Both the position numbers and the translations under genes were made by a program. Shown piece by piece: positions 37,601 to 47,546 of a stretch of 64,000 bases of DNA. Under the pieces are notes generated by a model that saw nothing but the letters and a program-made list of their open reading frames with translations, was not told the origin of the DNA and searched no databases. Within the stretch, counting starts at the first letter, position 1; the number at the start of each line of letters is the position of its first letter. The DNA comes from Zymomonas mobilis (GTDB lineage: Bacteria > Pseudomonadota > Alphaproteobacteria > Sphingomonadales > Sphingomonadaceae): the NCBI RefSeq assembly GCF_006715975.1, contig NZ_VFOF01000001.1, positions 568,001-632,000 of the forward strand. Reading direction: 5' to 3'.

Positions 37601-38970
37601 CGTGTTAAATCTTCGGTCGTATGATCTGTGTGCGAGATGTGTTTGACCGTCAATTTTAATGGAATGCGGGATACGCCATCCGATAAGAGGGTTTCGCCTT
37701 CCAAAACAGCATCTTCGTAATGTTCTTTTCCAAAAGAGAGCCAGACAGCCTTTAATTGATAGGTTAGACGTCCTTTTTCAAAGCTGCCATCAAGGTGGTT
37801 AGAAAGCGTGATATGTTCACCTTCCATCTTGGAATCGATAGCTTTTGTTTGCCTTAAAATGGTTTCAATAACAACCGAGTGATAGAAGCCTTTTCCAAAA
37901 TCGATGCTGCCTTTCGCTTTGATATCAAGGGTTGGTGACAAAAGCTGTATCTGGCCATCAATGGCATGATTTTGTTGGTAAAAATCTGTCTTTATATGCG
38001 TTTCACTACCCAATAGACGCGCCGTTTTCGGCTGAGCGAGACGGGACAACGCCGCCATTCCAACAATATGCCAATGGCCTGTATTCTGTTGCAGGCTGAT
38101 ATCGGCAAGCACACTGTTATCGAGCAAAGCATGGATATGTCCTTGCCAATTTTGCCATTGCCCTTTGCCGTTGAGGTTAGCGGTTAGCGTTTTTTTGAAA
38201 CCAGCAAGATCAGCAATAACGCCTTTTTCAGGCGCTGTGAGGTCAGCCCTTAAATCAAATCTGTTCTTTTCAGGGTTGATATCCGCCAGAAAGTGGAAGT
38301 TGTCCTTTAGGGTCGACGTAATGGTCAGGTCGGCTTTTAACTGACCCGCAGTAGATAAGGCATGACCCATGATATTCATGACCGGAATAAGCGGTTTTTG
38401 TTGTTTTTCGGCGGATGTATTTTGAGGAATAACCTCAAGATGCGTGATGACCAGATTGTCGATTTTGATATAGTTATTGGGCAGTCTGAAGGGTTTTCCT
38501 TGCGAGCGAAGATGGGGCAAACGCCATAAACGGGCGGATGATGCCTGCAAGTTTTGGATATCCCAATGCCGTTTCCATAGATCCCATAGCTGCCAATCAA
38601 GGGTTAACGTTGGTATTTCCAGAAATACACCATCAAGATCATAAAAACGGAGCCTGTCTATGTGCATTTTATGCCAAATAGAGCCGTCGATATGGTCTAT
38701 TGAAAAATGAAGACCCGTTGCAAGGCGCTGTTTTTTGATTTCATCGACAATAAGGCGATGGCCAATAGATGAGTCCAGAAAAAGCAGAAATGCCGATGGG
38801 ATAACGATGATAAAAATTAAAAGGGGGAGGATGATAAAGCGCCAGAGAAGGCGGGCTTTGGGAAAGCTTCGACCCGTCTTTTTATTCAGCGTTATCCTAT
38901 TCCCTTTACCCGCCATCTGATCGGCGGTCTCTTCGTTAGGGGCAGGGGGCATATCTTGATTTTGAGCCAT
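34690..38970 (-). CDS. tamB: Translocation and assembly module protein TamB
   Basis: TamB is a very long beta-helical inner-membrane protein that spans the periplasm. With TamA it supports outer-membrane protein assembly and/or phospholipid transport. The 1426-residue product has one N-terminal membrane helix (about 37-58, LLIFIIVIPSAFLLF), then a long run of beta-rich repeats. The C-terminal DUF490 domain (about 1080-1426) includes NPSIRGRTDLIRGNYDFAGR, FTSNPAMPEDELLAQLLFG and the final strands IGRHTYVEVETDGQ. The size is normal for alphaproteobacteria. Its start overlaps the tamA stop by one base (TGATG), so the two are coupled. Confidence 0.93.
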   Translation of the reverse strand: MAQNQDMPPAPNEETADQMAGKGNRITLNKKTGRSFPKARLLWRFIILPLLIFIIVIPSAFLLFLDSSIGHRLIVDEIKKQRLATGLHFSIDHIDGSIWHKMHIDRLRFYDLDGVFLEIPTLTLDWQLWDLWKRHWDIQNLQASSARLWRLPHLRSQGKPFRLPNNYIKIDNLVITHLEVIPQNTSAEKQQKPLIPVMNIMGHALSTAGQLKADLTITSTLKDNFHFLADINPEKNRFDLRADLTAPEKGVIADLAGFKKTLTANLNGKGQWQNWQGHIHALLDNSVLADISLQQNTGHWHIVGMAALSRLAQPKTARLLGSETHIKTDFYQQNHAIDGQIQLLSPTLDIKAKGSIDFGKGFYHSVVIETILRQTKAIDSKMEGEHITLSNHLDGSFEKGRLTYQLKAVWLSFGKEHYEDAVLEGETLLSDGVSRIPLKLTVKHISHTDHTTEDLTRDLVVNGFFHISDNHLICEKTTLSSHFLRGQGSLNINLKDGSYQVHVQPHIDRYPIPEFALLNIEGDINAEHRTGIDGVKSTGHLKAWTENFENAFLKGLMEGAPTLNLDFIRNTDGNTDFQKIILQSPALQLTAQGRRDNSTGNPLHLIGSGNQRSYGPLKLKLDGDIAHPHVDLQLDHPVDSLGLKTVSLTLEPTNKGYDWHSNGSSPLGAFKGLGRIDILPHQPTLIHVQNLDVSASRLAGDLTSVGRGFNGQLQSSGAMTGKVDFQLPAHPDMNNQQQIKIDLASNNGRLGGIFESTVRHGAITAHIQLGQNSSIVDGILSGEDIKGRLFDIGQLKGYFHLDRDDGVFHLVASGNRGQPFTLDSLVHLSRDHFSIEGQGSIAHIGLHLDKAAEITKDKEGGFRLDESRIQIVGGGSAKLKGYLGNNKTEGSVTLEKIPLSLMDVFRPGLGLGGYAHGQITWQQDQVTALNGMVNLTLRGLTRSGIFLSSRPVDAGIAAILNPEKLALRAVIQDNNQIVGRAQVEWLKERNLTPTIAQFRQMPMRAQIRFKGASETLWRLLGIDNIDLSGGLAFFTDINGSINHPIMTGKLAMNQGRLEGATTGLTIDQVQLQGNFADTSLIINHFSGDTSNKGRVDGKATVDFAAAQGIGLAIHMRAEDAVLINRDDFKATVSGDLALDSEGDGGRISGDIQIKRANYQLGKTSNASIPRLPIREINQIEENPVSQTPPKAWVLDLKTHAHNRLNVTGMGLDSEWRAELDIGGSVDNPSIRGRTDLIRGNYDFAGRRFTIDRGNIRFQGEVPVEPALDLTARATLNSTDATIHVTGTALKPEINFTSNPAMPEDELLAQLLFGSSLTNLSAPEALQLASALNQLRHGGANVDPINNVRKLARLDRLRITSSSQNSQKTAVAAGKYIGRHTYVEVETDGQGYSLTSVQFQINRWLSLLSSVSTLGRSSGNIRISKDY

Positions 38971-41068
38971 CAGAAAGCCTGTCCCAATGACACATAGACA
39001 CCGATGCGATTTTCACCCGGACGGCGATGTAACGGTGTGCCCAGATCAACACGCATAGGTCCAAAGCTGGTATAATAACGCAAGCCCAAACCTGTCCCCA
39101 AGCGCAGACCGCTCATTTGAGGTAAGGTCGAGGTATAAAGATTACCGGCATCAAGAAAGGGCACCAGACCAAGGTCGCCAAAACGGAAGCGTGTTTCGAT
39201 CGAAAATTCTGCAAGGCTGGAGCCGCCGAGTGGTTCTCTATTCTGATTAAGATGACCGATCGCCTGATAGCTGAAACCACGGACGGAGCCACCACCACCA
39301 ACATAATAACGGCGAGATGGGGCAAGATCACTGCTGTCGCTGCCGACGATAGACCCCATTCTAACCCGTCCAGCAAGAACGATGTTATGGCCAAGGGGTT
39401 GGTAGCCGCTCGCATCTATTTGGGTTCGAATATAGGGCACGGTTTTATGCAGAAATGAAATTTCGGGTGAGGCGTGAGCGCTGATCCGAACGCCCTTGGT
39501 CGGATTAAGCAAGTTGTCACTACTGTCGTAACCAAGTTCGCCCGGCAAAGCGGCAATCAGATATTGGTGATGACCCGCACCATAGCTGTAATAACCGTTA
39601 TCGCGTTCATCTGAGGCGATAAATTGGCCACCAACCGACCAGACCCATTTTTTTTGCCAGATAATGTTTGTTTCTCGTTCGAAACGGCCAGATAAGGTCG
39701 CAGTTCGGGCATCATAAGCACGTCGTTTGGTATGCACGACGGAAAGGCTTGAAGATAATATTCGATCTCTTGCGCCTTTGTTCCCTTGTCTGAGAGAGGC
39801 TCCGACGCCTTGGTCGCGGGTACCCAATGTGCCAGAGAAAGTAACCGCACCTTCCGGTTTGATCATATTGCGATGCGTCCAGCTGACATCCGAGCGGACA
39901 CCTTCACCATTACCATAACCAACCGTTCCAGCGATGGTATGAAGTGGTGCTTTTTCTGTCGTGACAACAATATTAGTGACATTGGGATGGTTAGGGTCAG
40001 CAACCGGTTTTAGTTGGATAGTTGAGACTAGACTGGTTTGGACAACCGCTCGCCGTAAATCATCAATTAATACGGAATCGTAAGGTGTTCCGGGGTGGAA
40101 ACGGGCGATTTCGTTGAGGTGATGCGTATCTAGAGCTTGACCGTTGCTATTAAGAATAATTTCGCCAAATTTCTGGGGCTTACCTGTATCCACATTCATG
40201 ACCAGACTGCCTGAATGGGTTTGGTGATCGACCACAACATCCGGCGGCGATAATTGCGCAAAAGGAAATCCTTGATGACCGAGTTCTTTTTCCAGCTGTT
40301 GATCAGCCGAGATGATGGCACCTTGGTCAACCGGATCATCTTTATGGAGCGGGTAAATCTTTTGTAAACCGAGTTTGGGGGTGTCTTCTTTTTCAAGGCC
40401 GTTAATTTTGATGTCTGCAAAACGGTAAAGCTGTCCGGCTTTGACTGAAAATTGAATAACGATTTTATGTTTTTCGATGATCGGTGTCAGTTGGGATTCG
40501 ACCGAAGCATCATAATAGCCGCCTGCCTGTAATAAGGCGGTTAGATTTTCGCTGTCATCCCTGATTCTTCTTCTGATTTGGGCGATATTCGCCCGCTTGC
40601 GCCTTGTCGAATACAGGGTGGAAAGACCATTGAAACTGGTTTGCCATATATGCTCACGCGGCGGGAGGCCGATAATCTTGACCGTGTAATGGTAACCAAG
40701 ATTGCTTTCCGAAACGGATGACTTCTTTTGAGCAGCTACCGCAATTGGGGAATTTGTTTTTTATTGGAGGCTGTCGATAACCCGTTATCTGGGCTGGTAA
40801 CTGTTTCGCTACTAGAATCTGTTTTATTCAGATCAGGCCATTCTACGCCCAGATCAAACCAGTTATCCAAAGGTGCCATCGAGAAGCTTTTGTTATTATC
40901 GGTCGGAGCCGTTTTTTCAGGGGGTGATTTTGCCTTTACCGGTTCGATATAAACAAGAAAGGCTGTGGCTGCGATCAACCAAGATGCAGCATATTTTTGT
41001 AATTTTTTTCTGAAACAGGCCGCTTCTTTTGACGTAGAGAAAAAAGGCCTATGAAAAAAGAGCATCAA
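38970..41068 (-). pseudogene. tamA: TamA / Omp85-family outer membrane protein, frame broken by one base
   Basis: TamA is the BamA-like barrel partner of TamB. The first part (ATG 41068) has an N-terminal hydrophobic export segment and runs to TASNKKQIPQLR before a stop at 40736. A second frame carries the rest: POTRA domains (YHYTVKIIGLPPREHIW, YRFADIKINGLEKEDTPKL) and the 16-strand barrel (VRGFSYQAIG, the family's lid-lock arginine motif, and MRVDLGTPLHRRPG). Adding one A in the A6 run (T6 at 40757-40762 on plus) joins them as NKKTNSPIAVAAQKK and gives 699 residues. Probably intact in the cell. It overlaps the gph stop by four bases. Confidence 0.88.
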
Positions 41069-41775
41069 TCCGGCTTTGCCGAGGCATTCGGCATATGGTT
41101 TTCTGATAAACTCTTGAGGGTTGGCAGAAGTTCCTGATAGTTGCTGATGACGCGGTCAGCACCTAGCGATCTTGCGGGTTTATCAGAGTAGCCGAAGCTG
41201 ACAACAATAACGGGTAAATGGCCGTTATGACCGGTTTTGACGTCTGTAATGGAATCGCCCACAAAAGCTGTTTTGCCGCCGCCCATTTCGTCTATGACAT
41301 CTAATATCGGTTTTGGATCAGGTTTTCTGACCGGAAAGCTGTCTCCGCCAATAACGGCAGAAAAATAATGATCCCAACCCAATTGGTGAATAATAGGGCG
41401 TGCCAGACATTCAGGCTTATTCGTATAGACAATCAGTTTTATGCCACGATCCTGAAGGCTTTTTAAGATGTCTTCGACGCCTTCATAAGGTTTGGTATGC
41501 ACCAGAACATGTTTTTTGTAATAGGCCAGCATCAGCGGAAAGCCTTTTTCCATCAGCTGTTCATTGATGCCGCCAGTGACTTCCAAGGCTTGTTCCATTA
41601 ATCGCCGGATGCCTTTTCCCATCATTTTTTCAACCTGTTCCTGTGTCGGAACAGGGCGTCCCATTTGTCCCAGAGCATAATCAAGGGCAGCATGAAGATC
41701 GGGCGAGCTATCTATCAGCGTACCGTCGAGATCAAAGCCGATAAAGTCAAAAGGAATCCGGGACATAACGGACAA
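41065..41775 (-). CDS. gph: Phosphoglycolate phosphatase, HAD superfamily
   Basis: Dephosphorylates 2-phosphoglycolate, a by-product of DNA repair and a metabolic inhibitor. The 236-residue protein has HAD motif I GFDLDGTLIDSSPD with the nucleophilic aspartate, a helical cap domain and motif II IVYTNKPECLARP. It also has the lysine in FPVRKPDPKPILD and motif IV AFVGDSITDVKTG. Gph-like specificity is likely but not certain among HAD enzymes. The stop overlaps the tamA start (ATGA), an operon-like arrangement. Confidence 0.88.
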   Translation of the reverse strand: MSVMSRIPFDFIGFDLDGTLIDSSPDLHAALDYALGQMGRPVPTQEQVEKMMGKGIRRLMEQALEVTGGINEQLMEKGFPLMLAYYKKHVLVHTKPYEGVEDILKSLQDRGIKLIVYTNKPECLARPIIHQLGWDHYFSAVIGGDSFPVRKPDPKPILDVIDEMGGGKTAFVGDSITDVKTGHNGHLPVIVVSFGYSDKPARSLGADRVISNYQELLPTLKSLSENHMPNASAKPD

Positions 41776-41977
41776 AAAACTCCCTGATTGAATATAATAT
41801 AAGGCTATTTATCCCCTTGGGGAGCCAGCAAAAAAAAGACAGAAACAGTATAGTGATTTAAAACCCTGCAAAAATACGCGGATTTATAAGGGGGCTTACC
41901 TTCAAAATTAAGTCTGCTCCCGTTCTGGAAATAAGAACAACTTCATGGCAAAAGCCGGATATAGGAGAGTTTTTGTT

Positions 41978-43330
41978 ATGACTGCTCATAAGCCTTTTTC
42001 TGCTGTTATTTTGGCTGCGGGTAAGGGAACGCGTATGCGTTCTGATACCCATAAAATATTGCATCCCCTTGCTGGCAGACCTCTTTTAGGATGGGTCTTT
42101 GACAGCATTGCCCCTTTGTCGCCTGACCATATCGTGGTCGTGACAGGTTCAGGGCGGGAGCAAGTCGAAAATTATTTGGAACAGGCTAATTTGCCCGTTA
42201 CTCCGGTTACCCAAGAAGAGCAATTGGGGACTGCTCATGCTGTGGCGCAGGCTAAAGCGGCATTAGACAAATTTAAAGGGGATATTGTCGTTCTTTATGG
42301 GGATGTTCCTTTAGTGCAACCCCAAACGGTGAAAGCCTTGTTAGCGCGTTTGCATGGCGAAGATAAGCCTGCTGTTTCTGTTTTGGCCTTTCGACCTGAT
42401 GACCCCCGTCAATATGGGCGAATTGTGACCGATCAATCAGCACATATCCAAAAAATGGTCGAATATAAAGATGCGAGTGAAGAAGAGCGCCAAATTACTT
42501 TGTGTAATAGTGGACTTTTAGCCATAAGATCGGAAGATCTGTGGCCGTTATTATCCCGTGTCCAGAATAACAATGCCTCTGGCGAATATTATCTGCCGGA
42601 TATTGTTATGTTGGCTTTGGCTGAAGGCCGTCAGGCTGTAACCGTCGAAGCCGAGGCATGGGAGGTTTCTGGCGTTAACAACCGTGCAGAGCTGGCTAGC
42701 CTTGAAGCTATCTGGCAAAACCGAAAACGGCAGGAAGTTATGAAGGAAGGGGCGAGCTTAATCGCGCCTGATACCGTCTGGTTTAGTTATGATACCGAAA
42801 TTGGGCGGGATGTGACCATTGAGCCAGAAGTGTTCTTTGGGCAGGATGTCAAAGTAGCCAATGGTGTGACTATCCATAGTTTCAGTCATATTGAAGGCGC
42901 GGATATCAAAGAAAATGTCGAGATAGGCCCTTTCGCCCGATTACGGCCGGGAGCTGAAATTGCTGAAAAAGCGAAGATTGGCAATTTTGTCGAAATCAAA
43001 AAATCCAAAGTCGAAAAAGGCGCTAAGGTTAATCACCTGACCTATATCGGGGACGCTACCATCGGGGCTGGTTCCAATATCGGTGGCGGCACGATTACTT
43101 GTAATTATGACGGTTTCAACAAGAGCCGGACAGAAATTGGTGAGAAAGCTTTTATTGGATCAAATAGCGCTTTGGTTGCCCCTGTCCGTATTGGGGCGGG
43201 TGCTATTATTGCTGCGGGATCGACGATAACTCATAATGTGCCGGATGATAGTTTGGCCATTGCCCGATCAGAGCAGGAAAATAAAGCTTTGTGGGCGAAG
43301 AAATTTCGCCAGAGGAAAAAGAAGAAATAA
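41978..43330 (+). CDS. glmU: Bifunctional N-acetylglucosamine-1-phosphate uridyltransferase / glucosamine-1-phosphate acetyltransferase
   Basis: Makes UDP-GlcNAc, the precursor for peptidoglycan and lipid A. The 450-residue protein has the pyrophosphorylase domain (about 1-230, ILAAGKGTRMRSDTHKIL, QEEQLGTAHAV, VLYGDVPLV). A left-handed beta-helix acetyltransferase domain (about 250-450) follows, with hexapeptide repeats, LRPGAEIAEKAKIGNFVEIK and the catalytic histidine in VNHLTYIGDA. The start at 41978 follows an AGGAGAG; an earlier ATG at 41945 lacks one. A strong terminator follows, facing the penicillin-binding protein gene. Confidence 0.96.
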   Translation: MTAHKPFSAVILAAGKGTRMRSDTHKILHPLAGRPLLGWVFDSIAPLSPDHIVVVTGSGREQVENYLEQANLPVTPVTQEEQLGTAHAVAQAKAALDKFKGDIVVLYGDVPLVQPQTVKALLARLHGEDKPAVSVLAFRPDDPRQYGRIVTDQSAHIQKMVEYKDASEEERQITLCNSGLLAIRSEDLWPLLSRVQNNNASGEYYLPDIVMLALAEGRQAVTVEAEAWEVSGVNNRAELASLEAIWQNRKRQEVMKEGASLIAPDTVWFSYDTEIGRDVTIEPEVFFGQDVKVANGVTIHSFSHIEGADIKENVEIGPFARLRPGAEIAEKAKIGNFVEIKKSKVEKGAKVNHLTYIGDATIGAGSNIGGGTITCNYDGFNKSRTEIGEKAFIGSNSALVAPVRIGAGAIIAAGSTITHNVPDDSLAIARSEQENKALWAKKFRQRKKKK

Positions 43331-43386
43331 TAGAGAATCTGGTTTTTACCGAATTTCTTATGGCTTTGTTCATAGGGCAATAAATT

Positions 43387-43425
43387 AAAAAATCCGGCTA
43401 CACTTTCGTGCAGCCGGATTTTTTT
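43387..43425. terminator. Bidirectional terminator between glmU and the PBP gene
   Basis: AATCCGGCT (43391-43399) pairs with AGCCGGATT (43412-43420), and CAC/GTG close the loop TTTC. A6 on the left and T7 on the right make it work for both converging genes. Confidence 0.92.
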
Positions 43426-43430
43426 GCCAT

Positions 43431-45545
43431 TTAGCGGGGTGGGTGATCGCCATCTGGATTGTGGCCAAGCACATTATCGAGCCAGTTTTTATCCAAAGCT
43501 GTATCGGTATTGTGGTTAGTTGGTTTTTCCTTGGCTCCATCTTGCTTGGCAGATGGCTTATCATTGCCTTTTGGCGACTGATCAGTATCGCCTGAATGCT
43601 TATCTACTGCAGGAGCGGAGGTAAGATCAGGGGAAACCGCAGGAATAGAAGGCTGAACTGCAGCTGCAGCATCACCGAAATAGGTTTCATCATCTGGCTC
43701 AAGCTGAGAATCCGGCAAGGTGACCTGCGTTTCGAACGGAATGATAGGCCGATCAGCGACAGCGACCCGCATATATTTCGAGAAAGCCATTGCCGGAGCA
43801 TGACCACCCGACAAACCCGGAATAGGTTTGGAATCATCCCGTCCCATCCAGACACCCGTGGTCAAACCACTGGAAAAGCCGATGAACCAACCATCATGGT
43901 TTGATGATGTCGTACCGGTTTTACCGGCAACAGGGCGGCCTATCTGTGCGGCGCGTGCGGTTCCGGTTGCAACCGCCGTTTGTAACAGGTCAGTCATTTC
44001 GGCGGCCACCCAAGGGGCAACCAAGACCTGATCGCTGTTGTCTTCATGCTGATACAACAACTTGCCATAGCTGGTTGTGATACGGCTGATACCGTAAGGC
44101 GTAACCGCGATGCCTTTTCTGGCTACAACAGCAAAAGCGCGGGTCATATCAATGAGGCGAACATCAGACGTTCCCAACACCATTGAAGGCACAACGTCGA
44201 TCGGCGTGGTAATGCCCAGTCTTTTCGCCATAGTGGCAACGGTATTGAAGCCAACCTGATTACCGAGTTTGGCGGCAATCGTATTTAGAGAAAAGGCAAA
44301 GGCCGTTCTGATGCTGATATCACCGGAGAAATGCCGCGAAGCGTTTCTTGGGCTCCAGCCGTTAATCGAAATGGGCTCATCAACAATCCGGTCATCCGGT
44401 CTAACACCGCTTTCCAAAGCTGCGAGATAGACAAACAGTTTGAAAGAAGACCCCGGTTGGCGGGTCGCCTGTGTTGCGCGATTATAAATAGACGAAACAT
44501 AGTCGCGTCCACCGACCATTGCTCGAACAGCACCATCGGTATCCAGCGTAACCAAAGCACCCTGTGCACCCTTTGGGGTTTCATTTTGAATCGTGGTATC
44601 GGCTGCTCGCTGCATTCCAAGATCAAGCGTTGTCCAGACATCAATCGGTTCATTGCTGGGTTCGATCAGGGAATCTAGCTGTGCCAAAGCCCAGTCAGTG
44701 AAATAGCGGACGCCATTTTGACGGGGTTCGGCTGATAAGGCGACATTTTGGGGATCTGCATTGATCTGTTCAGTTGGATTGATCAGATGCTGTTCCGCCA
44801 TTAGGCCTAAAACAACGCGTCCACGGCTAACAGCCGCCTCGGGGTCGGCGGTGGGAGAGTAGTTAGAGGGAGCCTTTACCAATCCAGCGATAATTGCCGC
44901 TTCTGGAAGAGAAAGCTGGGTCGCGGGATGGCCGTAGAATTTACGAGCGGCCGCATCAATACCGTAAGCACCACCACCGAAGTAAACCCGATTGAGGTAA
45001 AGCTCTAATATCTGATTTTTAGTGAATTTCTGCTCGATTGCCAAAGCAAGCAAGGCTTCGCGCGCTTTTCGAGCGACGCTGTAATTATTGGTAAGGAAGA
45101 CATTACGGGCTAATTGCTGGGTAATGGTGGAAGCACCTTGCCAGCGTTTACCCTGACCATGCCGAATGACGGCTACCCCGACAGCCCGCATCATACCAAC
45201 CGGATCAACACCGAGATGATAGCGGAAACGCCGATCTTCGGTTGCGATCATTGCCTGCGTCATGGCTTTGGGAATATCGTTATAAGGAATCCAGCGTCCA
45301 TAGCCGGGGCCCATATTGACGATAACCGTGCCATCATTGGCATGAACCCGAATGGTTTGACCATTGGGAGATGCTTTCAGCTTATCGAAATCGGGAAGGC
45401 TACTCTTCGTCGTATAGACAGCTATTCCCAAAAGCACGGCTAAGGCCAAGACAATAGTCACCAGTATACCGCTGACGATCAAGGCAATGCGCAATAGTTT
45501 TCTTTTGGGGCGATTTTGAGGGGGCTTTGAAGGTTTCCGGCTCAT
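43431..45545 (-). CDS. Class A penicillin-binding protein (transglycosylase/transpeptidase)
   Basis: A 704-residue bifunctional murein synthase. It has a basic cytosolic N-terminus and one membrane helix (about 22-46). The GT51 glycosyltransferase domain has the catalytic glutamate in MIATEDRRFRYHLGVDP and STITQQLARNVFL. The transpeptidase domain has the active serine in PGSSFKLFVYLAALE, SLNTIAAKL and KTGTTSSNHDGWFIGF. A Pro/Lys/Asp-rich tail of about 80 residues follows. It resembles the alphaproteobacterial PBP1a/1c-like group without a C-terminal PASTA or UB2H domain. It converges on glmU across the bidirectional terminator. Confidence 0.93.
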   Translation of the reverse strand: MSRKPSKPPQNRPKRKLLRIALIVSGILVTIVLALAVLLGIAVYTTKSSLPDFDKLKASPNGQTIRVHANDGTVIVNMGPGYGRWIPYNDIPKAMTQAMIATEDRRFRYHLGVDPVGMMRAVGVAVIRHGQGKRWQGASTITQQLARNVFLTNNYSVARKAREALLALAIEQKFTKNQILELYLNRVYFGGGAYGIDAAARKFYGHPATQLSLPEAAIIAGLVKAPSNYSPTADPEAAVSRGRVVLGLMAEQHLINPTEQINADPQNVALSAEPRQNGVRYFTDWALAQLDSLIEPSNEPIDVWTTLDLGMQRAADTTIQNETPKGAQGALVTLDTDGAVRAMVGGRDYVSSIYNRATQATRQPGSSFKLFVYLAALESGVRPDDRIVDEPISINGWSPRNASRHFSGDISIRTAFAFSLNTIAAKLGNQVGFNTVATMAKRLGITTPIDVVPSMVLGTSDVRLIDMTRAFAVVARKGIAVTPYGISRITTSYGKLLYQHEDNSDQVLVAPWVAAEMTDLLQTAVATGTARAAQIGRPVAGKTGTTSSNHDGWFIGFSSGLTTGVWMGRDDSKPIPGLSGGHAPAMAFSKYMRVAVADRPIIPFETQVTLPDSQLEPDDETYFGDAAAAVQPSIPAVSPDLTSAPAVDKHSGDTDQSPKGNDKPSAKQDGAKEKPTNHNTDTALDKNWLDNVLGHNPDGDHPPR

Positions 45546-45575
45546 TTCAGGGTCAATTAAAGAGAAAAGGGAGCA

Positions 45576-47546
45576 TCAATTATGCTGACGGGAGGCTGTT
45601 TCTGTAGCAGCTTTAACGCGCCATAAGCGAAAAGGCGATTCTTTTGGTAACGGCATGCTTTCCAACCATGACGGCACCTGACCTTTTGCAAGCTGGGCGT
45701 AGAATCCATTTTTTGCTTCATTAAGGTAAATTGAGGATTCGGGCATCCCCGGACAAATCAATACCAGACTAATGCCGTGTCGTCTTATAATATTTTCTGC
45801 CTGTTCGGATGTCCCGCGAAAGGCATGATGCACATCCAAGATGGCGTCGGCATTGCGGTGATAGGGGCCTGCAATCGCCCGATGATGGGTCATCGAGATA
45901 AGTCTGGGTGCGAAATCAACAAAAGTTAGAACCGTGGCAGGGGGGATCGCTTCGATTGGTTTTAGTGCCGGAATGGTTGGGCATCTCCGCTCTGGATGAG
46001 AAGATGCCTTGTTATCATTGGCTGTTTTTTGATTTTGGGGCGGTTTTGCAGGTGCTGTGCTTTTTTTGGATAATAAATTTTTAAAGAAGAATTTCTTATG
46101 ATCCTGATGAGACCATTCTGCTATTCTGAGCGGAAGTAGGCTGCTTGCTATGGCAAGAATAGAAAAAAGTGCCAGACTGTAGCCTAACATTTTTATCCAT
46201 GATTTTTGGCCGTCCATCTTTGCCAAAAGACTCATGATCAGCCAGCAGCAAGCCGGAACAGATAGTAATTGTGCGGCTGGTGCCGTTCTTGTTTGCCAGG
46301 CGGTCATCGCCAACGCTGATAAAAAGAGCAATGTCAGATTGAGCCAGCCACCGATCTTAGGCGAAAAACGGTTATGCCACAAAGCGGGGAAAAGAGAGAG
46401 TAGTCCGACAAGCGGTAATGACAATATCAGGATAATGACCTTAATATCGCGGCTGTAAACAGGTTTTGCCTCACCGACATGTGACATCCATAATTTGTAT
46501 AATTCTGGCGAAATCGCTTCGGGTCGGCCAAGGCATTGTGGCCAATTATAGGCGAATAATCCGCCGACCAAGATGGCTGCAATGATGGCTGCGATAAAGC
46601 GCAACGGCCATTCAGCGCGGATGGTTGAGATCAGAGCTACGGCTACCCCGCCGCCGATTGTAACGGTTAACCAGACGGGTGATAGGGCATCACAAACCGG
46701 TGCCCGATTGGCATAGGATGCAAAAACGAGCCAGCCGATCAAGCTGGTTGAAGCTAAGGTTAGGCCATAATATTTGAGGGCTTGGGCATGATGAATGTTT
46801 TTGACCCAAAATAACGTCTGCATACCAGCGGCAAGCGCAATATAGGGCAGCATTTCCAGACCGATAACCAGCGAAAGCGTGGACGCGATCGCTACGGTAA
46901 GAGCGCCTCTTTTTTTGTTGGCATCCGCATTTCCGGCGATAATCAGGCTAAGAAATGCCAGTTGCCAACCATGATGATCGATACGAAGCGGTAAAAACAT
47001 CCCCAGCGTTATGCCTGCACAAAGAAGGAGACCACTGGCAACCAGAAAGCTTTGCGGGCTGATAAGGCGACGGCAGGTAAGGGCATTACCGAAGATAAGA
47101 AGACCCAAAGGAAGCAGCGGGGCAATAGCCGTTCCAAAGCGGATTGCGCCCATTGCGCCCAAAAAAGGTTGGGATACCGCAATTAAAGCGGCGATCGGCA
47201 TATCTACCAGCCGCGACCAGTGGATATTTGCGCCTTTGGGTGGGTTTAAACGGTGCTGTGTAAGATCGAACCAGTCTTGACCGTGAAGCCAATCCCTGAC
47301 TTCGGCAAGGCGTAAATTGTCATCAGTATCAGAGAGAGAAAGCCAGTAAATGCCGTGGCGATGGGTATAAAGCAGGAAACCGGCAGTCAGAATCCAAAAT
47401 AGAAAGGTGATAACTCGCCAATGATTATGGCTGAGTTGATCCCATAACGTTCTTTTTCCCCATTTGTCGGAGGAAAGAAATTGGAAGGCCGATGTTGTTT
47501 CATGATCGGTCATCGAGAATTTGTCCGGATTGTTTCTTTTGATCAT
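45576..47546 (-). CDS. Polytopic membrane protein, GT-C glycosyltransferase-like
   Basis: About 656 residues with roughly a dozen hydrophobic helices. The first periplasmic loop contains SLSDTDDNLRLAEVRDWLHG and NIHWSRLVDMPIAALI, a pattern I know from sphingomonad membrane proteins of unknown function. The acidic pair DxD in the first loop fits the GT-C glycosyltransferase fold that uses lipid-linked sugars. The C-terminal soluble part (about 520-655) holds a cysteine-containing PGMPESSIYLNEAK segment. Substrate unknown. The start is uncertain: ATG 47546, or 47513 giving MTDHETTS. It is 30 bases upstream of the PBP gene on the same strand. Confidence 0.75.
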   Translation of the reverse strand: MIKRNNPDKFSMTDHETTSAFQFLSSDKWGKRTLWDQLSHNHWRVITFLFWILTAGFLLYTHRHGIYWLSLSDTDDNLRLAEVRDWLHGQDWFDLTQHRLNPPKGANIHWSRLVDMPIAALIAVSQPFLGAMGAIRFGTAIAPLLPLGLLIFGNALTCRRLISPQSFLVASGLLLCAGITLGMFLPLRIDHHGWQLAFLSLIIAGNADANKKRGALTVAIASTLSLVIGLEMLPYIALAAGMQTLFWVKNIHHAQALKYYGLTLASTSLIGWLVFASYANRAPVCDALSPVWLTVTIGGGVAVALISTIRAEWPLRFIAAIIAAILVGGLFAYNWPQCLGRPEAISPELYKLWMSHVGEAKPVYSRDIKVIILILSLPLVGLLSLFPALWHNRFSPKIGGWLNLTLLFLSALAMTAWQTRTAPAAQLLSVPACCWLIMSLLAKMDGQKSWIKMLGYSLALFSILAIASSLLPLRIAEWSHQDHKKFFFKNLLSKKSTAPAKPPQNQKTANDNKASSHPERRCPTIPALKPIEAIPPATVLTFVDFAPRLISMTHHRAIAGPYHRNADAILDVHHAFRGTSEQAENIIRRHGISLVLICPGMPESSIYLNEAKNGFYAQLAKGQVPSWLESMPLPKESPFRLWRVKAATETASRQHN

